A stretch of 57,414 nt of DNA, taken from the NCBI GenBank assembly GCA_011800805.1, contig MPNW01000070.1:31959-89372 (forward strand). Direction: 5' to 3'. How positions within the stretch are numbered: the first letter of the stretch is position 1; every line of letters begins with the position of its first letter. Position numbers and translations under genes: made by a program. Positions 47,701-57,414 of this stretch are shown here, piece by piece. Under the pieces are notes generated by a model. The model saw only the letters and a list, made by a program, of their open reading frames with translations, had not been told where the DNA came from and did no database searches. Source of the DNA: Hirudo medicinalis. Its lineage: Eukaryota; Annelida; Clitellata; Hirudinida; Hirudinidae.

Positions 47701-50700
47701 CGAGACCTATTAATAAAAAAATGTTTGAATAATTATCGACCGTGATTTTAAGATTGTGACCGATCCCAGCGATTATCAGCGTAATTTTTATTTCTAGGAG
47801 AAGTTAACTATAATCGACATAAATACTTGCAGATCATGGAGAGTGTCCTCATTCTGGACATAACGAGGAGGTTCCTCGAAAGATTCTTCATCAAGGACAT
47901 CAACCTCATCTCGATGCTTCTCAAAGGTTTGTGTGTCCTCGTCGTTTTAGCCGTTCGCTCGACCGATAAGTTGCTAATTTTAGTCACGTCATGAGTTAGC
48001 AGAGTCCATGGATGTCGTTTAGCTGCAAACGTAGAATGTAAATGGTATTAAATGTTATTATTATTATTATTATTAATTGGTGAATCATCATGGCTTAACA
48101 TTGATATTACATTTTTTTTTGAGTTTTTATTGTTTTAAACAAACAAGCAGTTATATACAAAGCAAAAGCATTAAAGCAAATTCAAATAAACTCAAAGGGC
48201 CAGCCTTAAGGAAGTGCACACTTCCGCTGTCAGACTGATCCAAATCAAAATGACATTACACACTTTTATCCCGTCGATATTGATGCAGCTATAAATGTGT
48301 GAATCGTATAATATTCATGACGCTCGTATAATATTCACGACGCTCGTATAATATTCACGACGCTCGTATAATATTCACGACGCTCGTATAATATTCACGA
48401 CGCTCGTATAATATTCATGACGCTCGTATAATATTCACGACGCTCCTGATGCACAGAGATTGGACCGAGGATGAGGAAGGACGATCCAGTCTCCTTCAAG
48501 GAACTGCTCGTGGAAATCATCGTCAAAACCAACGAGGTTCCTAAGGAGGCAAGTTCCATGAAGAAGTGAGTCGACATTTTTATGACGTCAGATTTTTTGT
48601 GAAAAAATGTTATGATATGTATTTGTTGGTTTTTTTAATGAATATTTTTTAAGATTTTATATTTAATTGACAAATGTCGAACTGCAATTGTCCCCATCAT
48701 TGTCCTCTGCAGATTGTTGACAAAGAACCTCGTTGACCTCCTGACCTTCCTGAAGAATAACCAGTTCCACAAGATTACCTCCTATGACCCCGACACCTTC
48801 ACCAGGAGGATGAAGCTCTTCAATTCCATTGTCAAATGTGAGCTTTCTAAATTGCCGGGACAAGGGTTTGAACTCCAGACCAATTAGCTCAACCTGAATC
48901 CGTCCGAATCAAAATGAGTAATAATAAGAATACCGAATAACTCTCAGGCTGAATAATTGTTATTTGCTTCAATTATTAATTAAACCATGTTTTGTTAATA
49001 AGAAATGATTTAGTGACGCCTTATTGGACCTTATAGATCATCTGGAGATCTTCCATTGATTCTTCTAACCAATAAAAATATTACTTTATCGTTAATAATA
49101 AGTTCATTATTACGATTATTGTAACTATTATTATTATTATTATTATGTCTAAATTATAATCAATTACTAACCTGATTGCATGCATTCATTTCCTATCTTC
49201 GTTCGTGCAGCTTCTGCAGTCATCCCGCTCAAAGTGACCCTGGAAGACATCGAACACTGCGAAACTAGAGGAAAGTGGTGGTTGGTCGGTTCAGCCTGGA
49301 GTGGGAGGGACCAGGAGGCTTCGAAAAGTAAATCACTGTTGAATATTCATGAATATGATTAACATCATGTTAGTTTTAGTCGTAGCTTATAATGTCACTT
49401 GGTCGGCTGGTTGAGCTTTGTAATTGGTCAGAATCAATAAGAAGAAATAATGACATTGTTGAATAATCAAAAAAGAAATCAGAGGTGAAATTAATATTCA
49501 AAGTTGCATTAATAATTAATTAGTTGTTAATGTATTCAGCATCTCGAGACTCCTCCCTTGGAAATTATGCTCCCTCGATCGTTAAGATGGCCAAAGCTCA
49601 GAGGATGGACAGCGGCATCAAGATGGACATATTCTGCAGCATGATGTCGGCCGAGGTATAAACATGCATAAAATATTACTAATTTAAATAAATTAGCATA
49701 GCTAAGTTAGCATGCTGATTAGCTGTCCCATAGTTACGCATCTAGATTACCAGTAGACATTTTATTTCCTGATCTTTTAATTCGATTTAATTTCCATAAA
49801 TTACTCGCCATGATCATCATAATTTATGTTAATTTCATTCATTAGCGACATCGGCTAATCCATTGCATTTTTTTTTAAAGGACAACGACGACGCCTTTGA
49901 GCGCCTGATCCGTCTGAACCTGAACTCCAAGCAGCAGCCCGAGATCATGCACGTCATCATCGCCACCTGCCTCCAGAGCGTCAAGTTCAATCCTTTCTAT
50001 GCACACCTCGCCGCCAAATTCTGCAAATACCACAGGAACTTCACAGTGAGCTGGTTGTCGTAGTTTCACATGAAAATGCTTCATATTTTAGCAGTGTCAT
50101 ATTTATTTAAATAATATTCTCCTTGCAAATAACAAGTCATATAAGTCACAGAACGATCAACGACACTTGTTCATTTTTCCATCCTCTTCTCCTTTTCCAG
50201 ATGGCCTGCAAGTGCAGCCTTTGGGACAAGCTGAAGCTGCTGCCAGGCATGTCGAGCACAGAGGCAGCCAATCTGACCAAGTTGCTGAAGCAGCTCATCA
50301 GCTGGGGAATTCTGCCTCTGACTGTCTTGAAGGTCTGTTGAACGAGTTTCTGTTGATGCCTGATGGATATGCATGAAATGTTGTGTGAAAATGTATGATA
50401 AAAATTAAATTAAAAATTAAAATGCTTAATTTTAATTTGAGATATTTGTGTCGATGTAATAATGATATTTGATTACGATAATAGTAATAATTGAAATATT
50501 TGTCTATTATTTTTACAATTAATTTCCAAATTAACCGGAGTTATCGTCACTTAATTGTTAAAAACTCGATCAACAAAATCACGACGGTTGTCATTCTCAG
50601 AATGTCGACTTCACGAGCTTCGACGAGAAGACGTCTCAGCTGGTCGACAGGCTCCTCCGTCACGTCCTGACGAAGTGCGATGACTTCGTCCGCATCTTCA

Positions 50701-50936
50701 GGGTCGTCTCCTATGACAACTCGTTCAAGGTCCTGAAGCTGAGCTTGGACTTCTTCATCAGAAGTTTCTATGTCGATAGGAAGGGCGACGGTGACGACGA
50801 GTTGATCAAGAAGGCAAGGATGGCGCTCGATGCGCTCAACGAACCCGCTGTCAAGGTCGGGGGTAAAAGGGAGTCGAAAGATGATGATGATTTCTACTCA
50901 AGATTTGATGACAACAACTCTGGAGATGATGATTAA
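44721..50936 (+). CDS. NOM1: NOM1, nucleolar MIF4G/MA3 protein (15 exons, one apparent frameshift)
   Basis: Exons 44721-44900, 45216-45347, 45590-45725, 45846-46589, 46735-46829, 47122-47286, 47544-47617, 47833-47926, 48457-48565, 48713-48837, 49211-49327, 49540-49655, 49881-50045, 50201-50332 and 50601-50936 give about 906 residues if the break in exon 4 is bridged. The start is basic and coiled. An Asp/Glu-rich region encoded by GATGAT runs follows. The YIPPA motif then leads into a MIF4G domain (ILNKLSESNM onward, KWWLVGSAWSG) and an MA3 domain (SLWDKLKLLPG onward). The tail is acidic. NOM1/Sgd1 is a nucleolar small-subunit biogenesis factor that partners eIF4A-type helicases. All exon phases fit except for one base missing near 46508-46516. 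Confidence 0.92.
45900..46400 (+). repeat. coding GAT/GAA-rich tract in NOM1 exon 4
   Basis: Long runs of GAT and GAA codons encode an Asp/Glu-rich low-complexity region. It includes imperfect repeats around 46303-46390 built on a GACTATGACGAAGATGATGA unit. Length polymorphism by slippage is likely. The minus-strand open frames here are compositional shadows. Confidence 0.85.
48121..48213 (-). mobile_element. retroelement 3' tail, copy 1 (NOM1 intron 8)
   Basis: This stretch is about 95% identical to 52383-52476, in the same orientation. On the minus strand it runs from ccttaaggctggccctttga to an AATAAA and then a terminal A run. That is the layout of the polyadenylated 3' end of a non-LTR retroelement or a processed sequence. 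The similarity continues only on the 5' side of neither copy, so both look 5'-truncated. Confidence 0.6.
48301..48445. repeat. 20-bp minisatellite next to NOM1 exon 9
   Basis: Seven near-identical copies of cgctcgtataatattcacga, ending 11 bp before exon 9. The array therefore replaces the expected pyrimidine tract and branch region of intron 8. Confidence 0.92.
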
Positions 50937-52187
50937 TAATAAATAATAAACAGGTGTTTCTGAGTAATCCATTCATCCGTTCGTGAGGTCACCGAGTGCG
51001 GAATGGGAATGGCCTGAAAGCTACCGGCTTTCGATGATGGCATGCTCCTCGACTATCACCATTTGTTGTAAAGTAGGGGTTTGTACACATGATGTCAATT
51101 GAATGAGCACGCTTCGTAATGCACGAGTCGACCACCACACCCAACTTATGCATTTGAAGACAAAATGGTTTCTAGATTAGTAACTTAATAACTTATTATT
51201 ATTAATATATTGTTATTATTATAAGGCTAAAGATAAAGTGTTGGCATAAAGACTGAGCAGGTTATAACACAGGGTAACAAAAGCAAAAACGTCCATATGA
51301 AATGATAGACATCACTGATTACTAGCTGGGAACAGTTGCAGTGCCACTGATCAGTCACCACTTGAGAAAGATGGTGCTGAGTTTTCAGCTGTGAAGAAAG
51401 TCTGAACTGCATTATCGCAAACGAGGAGGCTCTGTCGACCGTGCAATTTTATAAAAAAAAATTTATTAATAATTAGAATCTATCTCTTTCAGCTCAGGAG
51501 AGGAATTATCAGACAATATGGCCGCCTGCAACACATTATCATATTTTCAATCAGAACACCTTCAGTGAATGGAGTCCAGATTTATTCAACATGGACAGCA
51601 AACAATAAATAAATAAATAGTATTCGCCACTAAATCGAATCCAAGAAATCGACGCACACGACAAAACGACAAAGTGGCAACCTACTGCCTTCCTACTTCT
51701 CCTAAACAACCTATTCCTGCTAAAGTCTTTGCAACGACAACTTGACGAGGAACGATCTTTATTATTGAGATTAACTACAAATTCTATCTAAATTCGTATC
51801 TTGCAGACAGAGAAGAGGCATGACACGAGAAAATCTAATTCACCAAATGACCCCCAAAAGGTGTGCTTCATGCAATCCATTTATTTAATTAAATTGCTTT
51901 GACAAGTTTTTCCTTACTATCCATCCAATAATTACAAACCTAATGAAAACTACCATCCTGACTTGATCAATTATTTGTGCGATAATAATGAAATAATAGC
52001 TTCCAATCATGCAACAATCATGCCTCGTGCCCATCAACTCGGGAGACTTGACTTTACTTCACATTAAGACTAAAATCCACAATCAACCATCGCCCCCACA
52101 GTCCATCAGGTAGAGAGCGGGTGGCCAACCCCCCATTAATAAAAATAAAATTTTTTTTATAACAGTCATCACTGATGATCCAAATGC
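50937..52187. other. convergent 3' interval between NOM1 and PDSS1
   Basis: About 1.25 kb. AATAAA-type hexamers lie immediately after the NOM1 stop. A duplicate of part of PDSS1 exon 7 is at 51481-51543. The rest has no supported gene. Confidence 0.55.
51481..51543 (-). pseudogene. duplicated fragment of PDSS1 exon 7
   Basis: Nearly identical to 53274-53336, sharing aggagaggaattatcagaca and its flanks. On the minus strand it carries the acceptor side and the codons for AILSDNSSPELKEI, then diverges before the exon's end and lacks its donor. It lies downstream of the gene's stop, so it is a stranded exon fragment. Confidence 0.85.
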
Positions 52188-55100
52188 CTATTTAGTCCTG
52201 GTGAGGATTTTCTGTGTCAGGTCGATCAGGGTCTTCCTGGCCCGGGAGTCTTCGAGCTCACTGACCCTCTTGACGGCTTCGTTGCAGTGCTGCCTGGCAA
52301 GGAACATGGTGTGCTCGACCCCATTGCTCTGCAAAAGCAAAATAAAACTTGAATGAACATAGGCACTAATTTTGTTGTTGTTGAGTTTTTATTGTTTTAA
52401 ACAAACAAGCTGTTATATACAAAGCAAAAGCATTAAAACAAATTCAAATAAACTCAAAGGGCCAGCCTTAAGGAACCCTTAATCGCCCCATTGGTTAATT
52501 AAAATGGTGATAATAAGTCAAATGATAATTTCTAACAACATCTAAATTTGCCAGTTAATAAATTGTTAATGGAAACTAAATGAATAAATATCATCATCAT
52601 CATTATTAACATCATCATCATCATCATCTGATACCTTGAAGACCATGTCTCTGGCCATCTCAATGTCTCCTGGTCTCGAAAACCTCCTCATTATTAATGC
52701 ATTCAGTTCGGGGAACTAAAAATAAACAGAGTGGGAGGAGTCACATACATCCAATCGAATGTGTAGCAGTTGGGACAGTACAATCTGACATAGGTTGGCT
52801 GATATTTAAATATTTAATTTATTGCACAGTGTAAATAGGACCTAAGTAATAATAAACTTAAAAAAATATTATTGTTTGCTTGATCTCAAACAAGGAGGCT
52901 ATCACAATCATTCTCTCTGGCACTATATAAAGGATGCATCTCACCTGTTCAGAGGCGTATAATACAGGTGCTGTGGCCAAGCCGAGCTGGAGGTCGGCGC
53001 AAACGGGTTTTCCCATGGATAATTCACTGGCTGTGAAATCCAGGTAGTCGTCTATCAGCTGTTGTGATTGATTGAGTGAATGAATGAGTCAACGAGAGAG
53101 GTCATGAATATTCAATTTTGTGCCATTTTGAAAGTTTAGACAAGTTACATCAGGATTGTACAGGCACATGATAATTATAATAATAACAATAAATAATAAT
53201 TTAAAAAAACAAATAACAACAATCGAGAAATTACCTGGAAAGCAATGCCAACATTCCTGCCATACTGGAAAGCTATCTCTTTCAACTCAGGAGAGGAATT
53301 ATCAGACAATATGGCCACCTGCAATACGTTATCATGCTATAAATATATGACAATATAGATTCAATGCATAGTAATCATTGCAATCCATGCAAACCAACCC
53401 GAGGGTAGACAGTTCAAAACCAGACTTGTGCACAAAGCATCACAAGGAAGTAAGCTAACAGCACAAATACCGGCTAGCACAATAACAATAATAATATTCT
53501 TTTCCAACAGTTAATAGCAACAATAATAATATAATAACGTTAATTCATCAAAATCGCTCAAAACATTTTTATGAAATCATCAATGCACTGCAACAACAAC
53601 AACAACAACAGAAGCTGAGGACAACCTACAGCTTTGCAACTGTTGGAGATGAGACTGGCCGTCTTGTTGTACGTCTTCTTCATGTAGTGGTTGAACCTTT
53701 CTGATTCTGACTCCTTAGAACCAAGCTGCATGAGCTCACCTGGATGGAGAAGGATTGATATCCTTTTAGCGATAGGTTGTGACAGCCATATCATGGCAAT
53801 GGTGAAACATAAATTTTCAATAAAACCAATTAATAAAATTAATAATCTAATAAAATCAATAAGCAATATTTTGTGGTTAAAAAATGCCAGGCGAATCTTG
53901 GGCCATTCCGAACCCTTGCGGCCGGTATCCCCAAAATGTCATATACCCTCGCCCAATGTCAACGAGACCGAGCCATCGACGACCCACCGCTGACGAGATC
54001 TTCGAGGACTGCCGAGAGCGTCCGCACCACTTCGTCGTTTCCGATCCTGGCCAGCTTCCTGGAGGCAGTCGACAGGATGTAATTGCCGGCCATGACTGCC
54101 TGGTGTTGCGAAGAAGACGAGAGGTAAAATCAATTGACAAATTCCTAGGGTTCTTCCACCCTAACCCTAACCTTAACCTAACCTTGACGTGGTACTAAAT
54201 AATCACCTTATGTACATTATTACAGTAGTACATCGATATCATCATCGTTGTTGTTTTGGTTAACCTTTCTCTGACCCCAGAGGAAGTGAGCAGTGTGCTT
54301 TCCTCTCCTGAGGTTGGAGGCGTCGATGACGTCGTCGTGGACCAGACTGGCCGTGTGAATCATTTCGGTCGCAATGGCCACTTCTTTCTGATCTTGGGTG
54401 ATGTCCCTAGAGAAGTCAAAAGATGAGGACGGTCGAAGATGCGTTTCGTGCGAGTTCGGAAAAATGAGGAATCGACAAAAAGACGACGTCGACAAATCGC
54501 TCACTCGTGGTTTCGGTTGCAAGCACGAGCCATGAGCATGGCGATCATCGGCCTGATGTACTTGCCATTCCCGTCAAAGTGATACTGAGAGACGTCCTTC
54601 AACTCCTTGTGGGTCGTTTCCAACTCCTGATGAATGATTATTTACCAATGAACAGTAATGAAGACATTTTGATAAAATGGATAATAAGTGTTTCTAAATG
54701 TTGTGAATATAATTTATTAATGTTCTCATTTAGATTTGTAAATATCAGAAGTATTGTTCAGAATTTAACAAGGCTTAATAGATATATACCTCTCTATAAC
54801 ATCAGTCTTAACAACATGATGTCAGTCTAACCTTTTTCACATTGAGCTCGATAAACTTGAAGTCCTCTGAGGAAAACTTTATTGGTTCATAATCAATTTT
54901 CTTGCTCGGTAAGCTGGATGTCTCAGAAGATGACTGCCTAATCAGTAGCCTTGAAGCAGTAAGCTAACGGAAAGTGCATTTAACACGTTTATTTTGAGAA
55001 TTACTCCATAATTCGACTGTTTCTCTAAATATAACCGACATAATTAGCCTCATTTCATTAAAATCACTTAATTTCTTCACTAAGCAACAATTGACTCAGA

Positions 55101-55251
55101 TCTTAACCACATGCAAAGGATGTCTTGAAAGTCTGGATGTGGTCAGGTGTGATCTTAGTGATAGCTGGTGACCGACTCGAAGTTCGACACTTGAGAAGTT
55201 TAAAATGCACTTTTTGCAAATAAAAATCTTCGCCAACGTCCTATTCATCAT
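52188..55251 (-). CDS. PDSS1: polyprenyl diphosphate synthase subunit 1 (10 exons)
   Basis: Minus-strand exons 55251-55111, 54963-54832, 54626-54505, 54406-54265, 54099-53988, 53739-53630, 53318-53235, 53058-52945, 52715-52635 and 52328-52188 give 392 residues (human 415). The first 60 residues are Arg/Ser/Leu-rich, fitting a mitochondrial presequence. Both Asp-rich motifs are present: DDVID at 156-160 and DDYLD at 284-288. So are FDGNGKYIRP, MQLGSKESESERF, KTASLISNSCKA and GRNVGIAFQLID. PDSS1 pairs with PDSS2 to make the isoprenoid tail of ubiquinone. The start at 55251 is the first of two adjacent ATGs. Intron 4 holds a short telomere-like repeat. Confidence 0.95.
52383..52476 (-). mobile_element. 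retroelement 3' tail, copy 2 (PDSS1 intron 9)
   Basis: Second copy of the sequence at 48121-48213, differing at only a few positions. It has the same reversed AATAAA plus T-rich start on the plus strand. It sits in the intron just upstream (in gene sense) of the last PDSS1 exon. Confidence 0.6.
54157..54184. repeat. short interstitial telomere-like repeat
   Basis: The plus strand reads accctaaccctaaccttaac followed by ctaacc, that is TTAGGG-type units on the other strand with two degenerate hexamers. It lies within PDSS1 intron 4. Confidence 0.75.
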
Positions 55252-56758
55252 CGTTTTATTAAATATCCAAAAATGGCGTCAGAAATGGCGCAATTGGTTT
55301 AAATTTTTTCTTTGCTGGAGCCCAGGTCACGTCTTTGAACGGTACGGCCGAACGATATATGGGCCGTACGAGTAGCGAACCAAACTTTACAAAGACGTTA
55401 AAGTTTATTTTAAAAAAATAAAATGTTCTTTCTTCTCAATTGACCTAGAATAAACTTATCACGTTTATATTTTATTTAGATATTTAAATTTGCAATTGTT
55501 TAATGTTTTTCATTATGAATCCTCAAAGCGTATTGAGAGATAACATTTACATCTCAAAGTTTCAAATTGTATTTATATTTCCCCTAATATTGACATAGCA
55601 TTTAAAATTTCAGTAGGATGATACTTTCCGGCATTTAAGAAAGGGCCACCATTATTAGATTCAAATGTGAACTATTGATATAAGCATTTGCGAATCATTA
55701 ATAATGAAATGTGTGCCCTTTAAATGTGTATTGATAATCATTTGAAATTTAAGTAATGAGAATTTCTTTCCAGTATTGCATATTCCCAAAGTACTTAAAG
55801 TTGTGAACAGATAAAACGAATGAGCAGACGACTTTTTCAGCTCTTTCGTTCCCGAAACTAAATCTGGGAGCATTAGAGTGAATAGAAAGATTCATTTGTA
55901 AAACGTTTGGCGATGTAGCTAATGGAGGCGAGGACAATCTACGCATTTGATTCAAAATAAAATATTCTATAAGCACAAACTTAAAACACAACAATCAGGG
56001 AACATTTATGACGCCAGTGTCAATCTACATGTAGTTTGAAGGAACACCCCACTCAGTCTGTCTTTTTATCAGACGACAAATGATTCCTTATCATAGTTCG
56101 AATTCTCAGTCCCGTTCTTATCACCAAGATCCGGAATCTTTGTCGACGCCGGAAAAGTTCTAAAATTAAGTTTAGCAACATGTTTATCAAATATTTAATC
56201 GGGTTACTTTTGTCATACTGCTACAGCAAACGAGACTGTCAATGCAAACCCAAGCTGTATTTTATTGAATGCTCCTTATTATATTAAATTGTGACTAATA
56301 CATTTGAAGCTAGTTGAGGTCACAGGCGGATTTGCCATTCAAAAATCTGGAATCATTGTTAATTTATCCGATGAATGTTCCATCATTGTTATCTAAAGTA
56401 TTTTTGAGATAAGATTAGGTGCTGCCATAAATTTGCCCACACACGTATTTCATGTGATAAAGACGTGCTGCAAGCGAAATTTCTGACAAATCGCCCAATT
56501 TGCTTTCACTAAAAGAGGGTATGCTCTTTAATTTAGAATTTACATTCAATCCAAACTTCATGATGTCTACAATTTAATATCTTTATCGCCATATTTTGTT
56601 CCGTGATTTAAAATTGATACATTTAGCACCAAAATCTTTCTATCGTTGTATCTATCCGCTTTCACTTGTCGACTTTGGAAGGCCACTAAAGTTTTGACTT
56701 TTGAAGCTTAGGGGATATTAATTTATTTATTTTGATCAAAAATATCGTGACAGGTAAC
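55252..56758. other. divergent interval between PDSS1 and the beta-trefoil gene
   Basis: A 1.5-kb AT-rich interval. A minus-strand ORF at 55749-55994 has no recognisable family and no clear splice partners. I see no RNA gene or repeat. It must include two promoters. Confidence 0.45.
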
Positions 56759-57229
56759 ATGTCTTCTTCATCTTCGTCGTCTGACTCCGAAAAGGAAACT
56801 TATGAAGGGTAATTTCTTGATATTACATTAAAATCAAAACCTATCATTTTATCGCAGGGAACTATGTTACGTATTCTAGACCATGTGCTGTTTATAACTT
56901 GTCATATAATGGAAAATCAATTTCCATACATATTCTTTTCAATGATAATAATCGTATTTCATTCTTATTAGATGAATAAATCTTCAACATCTTCGAACGA
57001 TGTTTTATATTTAACGTTCTCATATTTATCAGGAGATTAGGAAAATTATTCGTGATCGTGAGCAAGCTGAATGGGAAAGTACTTGATATCAGAAAATGCA
57101 GGAAAAGGGAAGGCATTCCTGTCATCATGTACGATGCCAGAACCTCCAAAAGGGCAAATCAACTTTGGTACCTCGACAGTTCTGGCCATATTAGAGCCGC
57201 CTTGAATGACATGGTTTTCCAAGGAAATC
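56759..57229 (+). CDS. ricin-B-type beta-trefoil protein, 5' part only
   Basis: Exons 56759-56808 and 57033-57229 join in phase and encode MSSSSSSSDSEKETYEG, then RLGKLFVIVSKLNGKVLDIR, and later GIPVIMYDARTS and ANQLWYLDSSGHIR. The pattern LNGKVLDI, G-x-VI-Y and NQLWY followed by G-I is the repeat of a ricin-B-type beta-trefoil, a fold used widely in animal carbohydrate-binding proteins. No catalytic domain is visible here. No signal peptide precedes it, so a cytosolic or nuclear role is likelier than secretion. After 57229 the intron (GTAAGT) runs to the window end and the remaining exons are missing. Confidence 0.7.
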
Positions 57230-57414
57230 GTAAGTATTCTTCATTATTATTTTTTTCGGAAAGATTCGCCTATAGTTCCATTAAAATTACTGTTGTAACT
57301 CGCAGTTAGTCGATTAAACCAAGACACTACATACAACTACTTTATTCGCCAACGAATCCACACTACCTAACACACAACTAGGACTAGAACGAACAAAAGG
57401 GAAGTTGCCGCTCC

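Noticed and set aside
55749..55994. 81-codon minus-strand ORF between PDSS1 and the trefoil gene
   Set aside because: No recognisable domain, no good splice sites and ordinary AT-rich composition. Chance cannot be excluded.
57290..57414. Possible LTR end at the right edge (reversed gaataaag, TGTAAC-like start)
   Set aside because: Too little sequence is present to see a second repeat, primer-binding site or target duplication.
1..57414. CRISPR arrays, bacterial operons or riboswitches
   Set aside because: The window is spliced animal DNA. The tandem repeats seen have no spacer structure and lie in introns or spacers.

Overview
This window is nuclear DNA from an intron-rich, AT-rich invertebrate-type animal genome. 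The genes have many short GT-AG introns, often with GTTAGT or GTTGG donors, and they encode animal proteins: dynactin p62, SPATA7, RBM33, PDSS1, a C2H2 zinc-finger protein and a death-domain protein. A short TTAGGG-type tract, a hAT transposase relic and several duplicated gene fragments are also present. I cannot name the species. All gene models were read by eye from splice signals, codon phase and remembered family similarity; no search was run.

Layout. 398-1247 (+) Hikeshi; 1558-4813 (-) a 17-finger C2H2 protein; 5445-9119 (+) RBM33-like; 9120-13248 a mostly non-coding stretch; 13249-15102 (+) a protein with two death-like domains; 16302-17650 (-) MRPL17; 18072-22056 (+) DCTN4; 22709-24798 (-) NFU1; 24799-26510 duplicated debris, including an NFU1 exon relic; 26511-34546 (+) five tandem genes for STMP1/DUF4535-like one-pass microproteins, interrupted by a hAT relic; 34875-39224 (-) SPATA7-like; 39647-44365 (+) an AFG2-type tandem AAA ATPase; 44721-50936 (+) NOM1; 52188-55251 (-) PDSS1; from 56759 (+) a ricin-B-type beta-trefoil gene that runs off the right edge.

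Genes largely alternate in strand. Three head-to-head pairs have coding starts only 0.4-0.6 kb apart (zinc finger/RBM33, MRPL17/DCTN4, SPATA7/AFG2). Convergent pairs end 0.3-1.3 kb apart.

The genes do not form one pathway. Four products or groups are mitochondrial by family (MRPL17, NFU1, PDSS1, STMP1-like). Two act in ribosome biogenesis and are adjacent on the same strand (AFG2-type, NOM1). The most distinctive feature is the microprotein array: all five copies keep an 18-nt first exon, a 57-nt second exon and a GC-AG intron at the same codon boundary, while their C-terminal tails diverge strongly.
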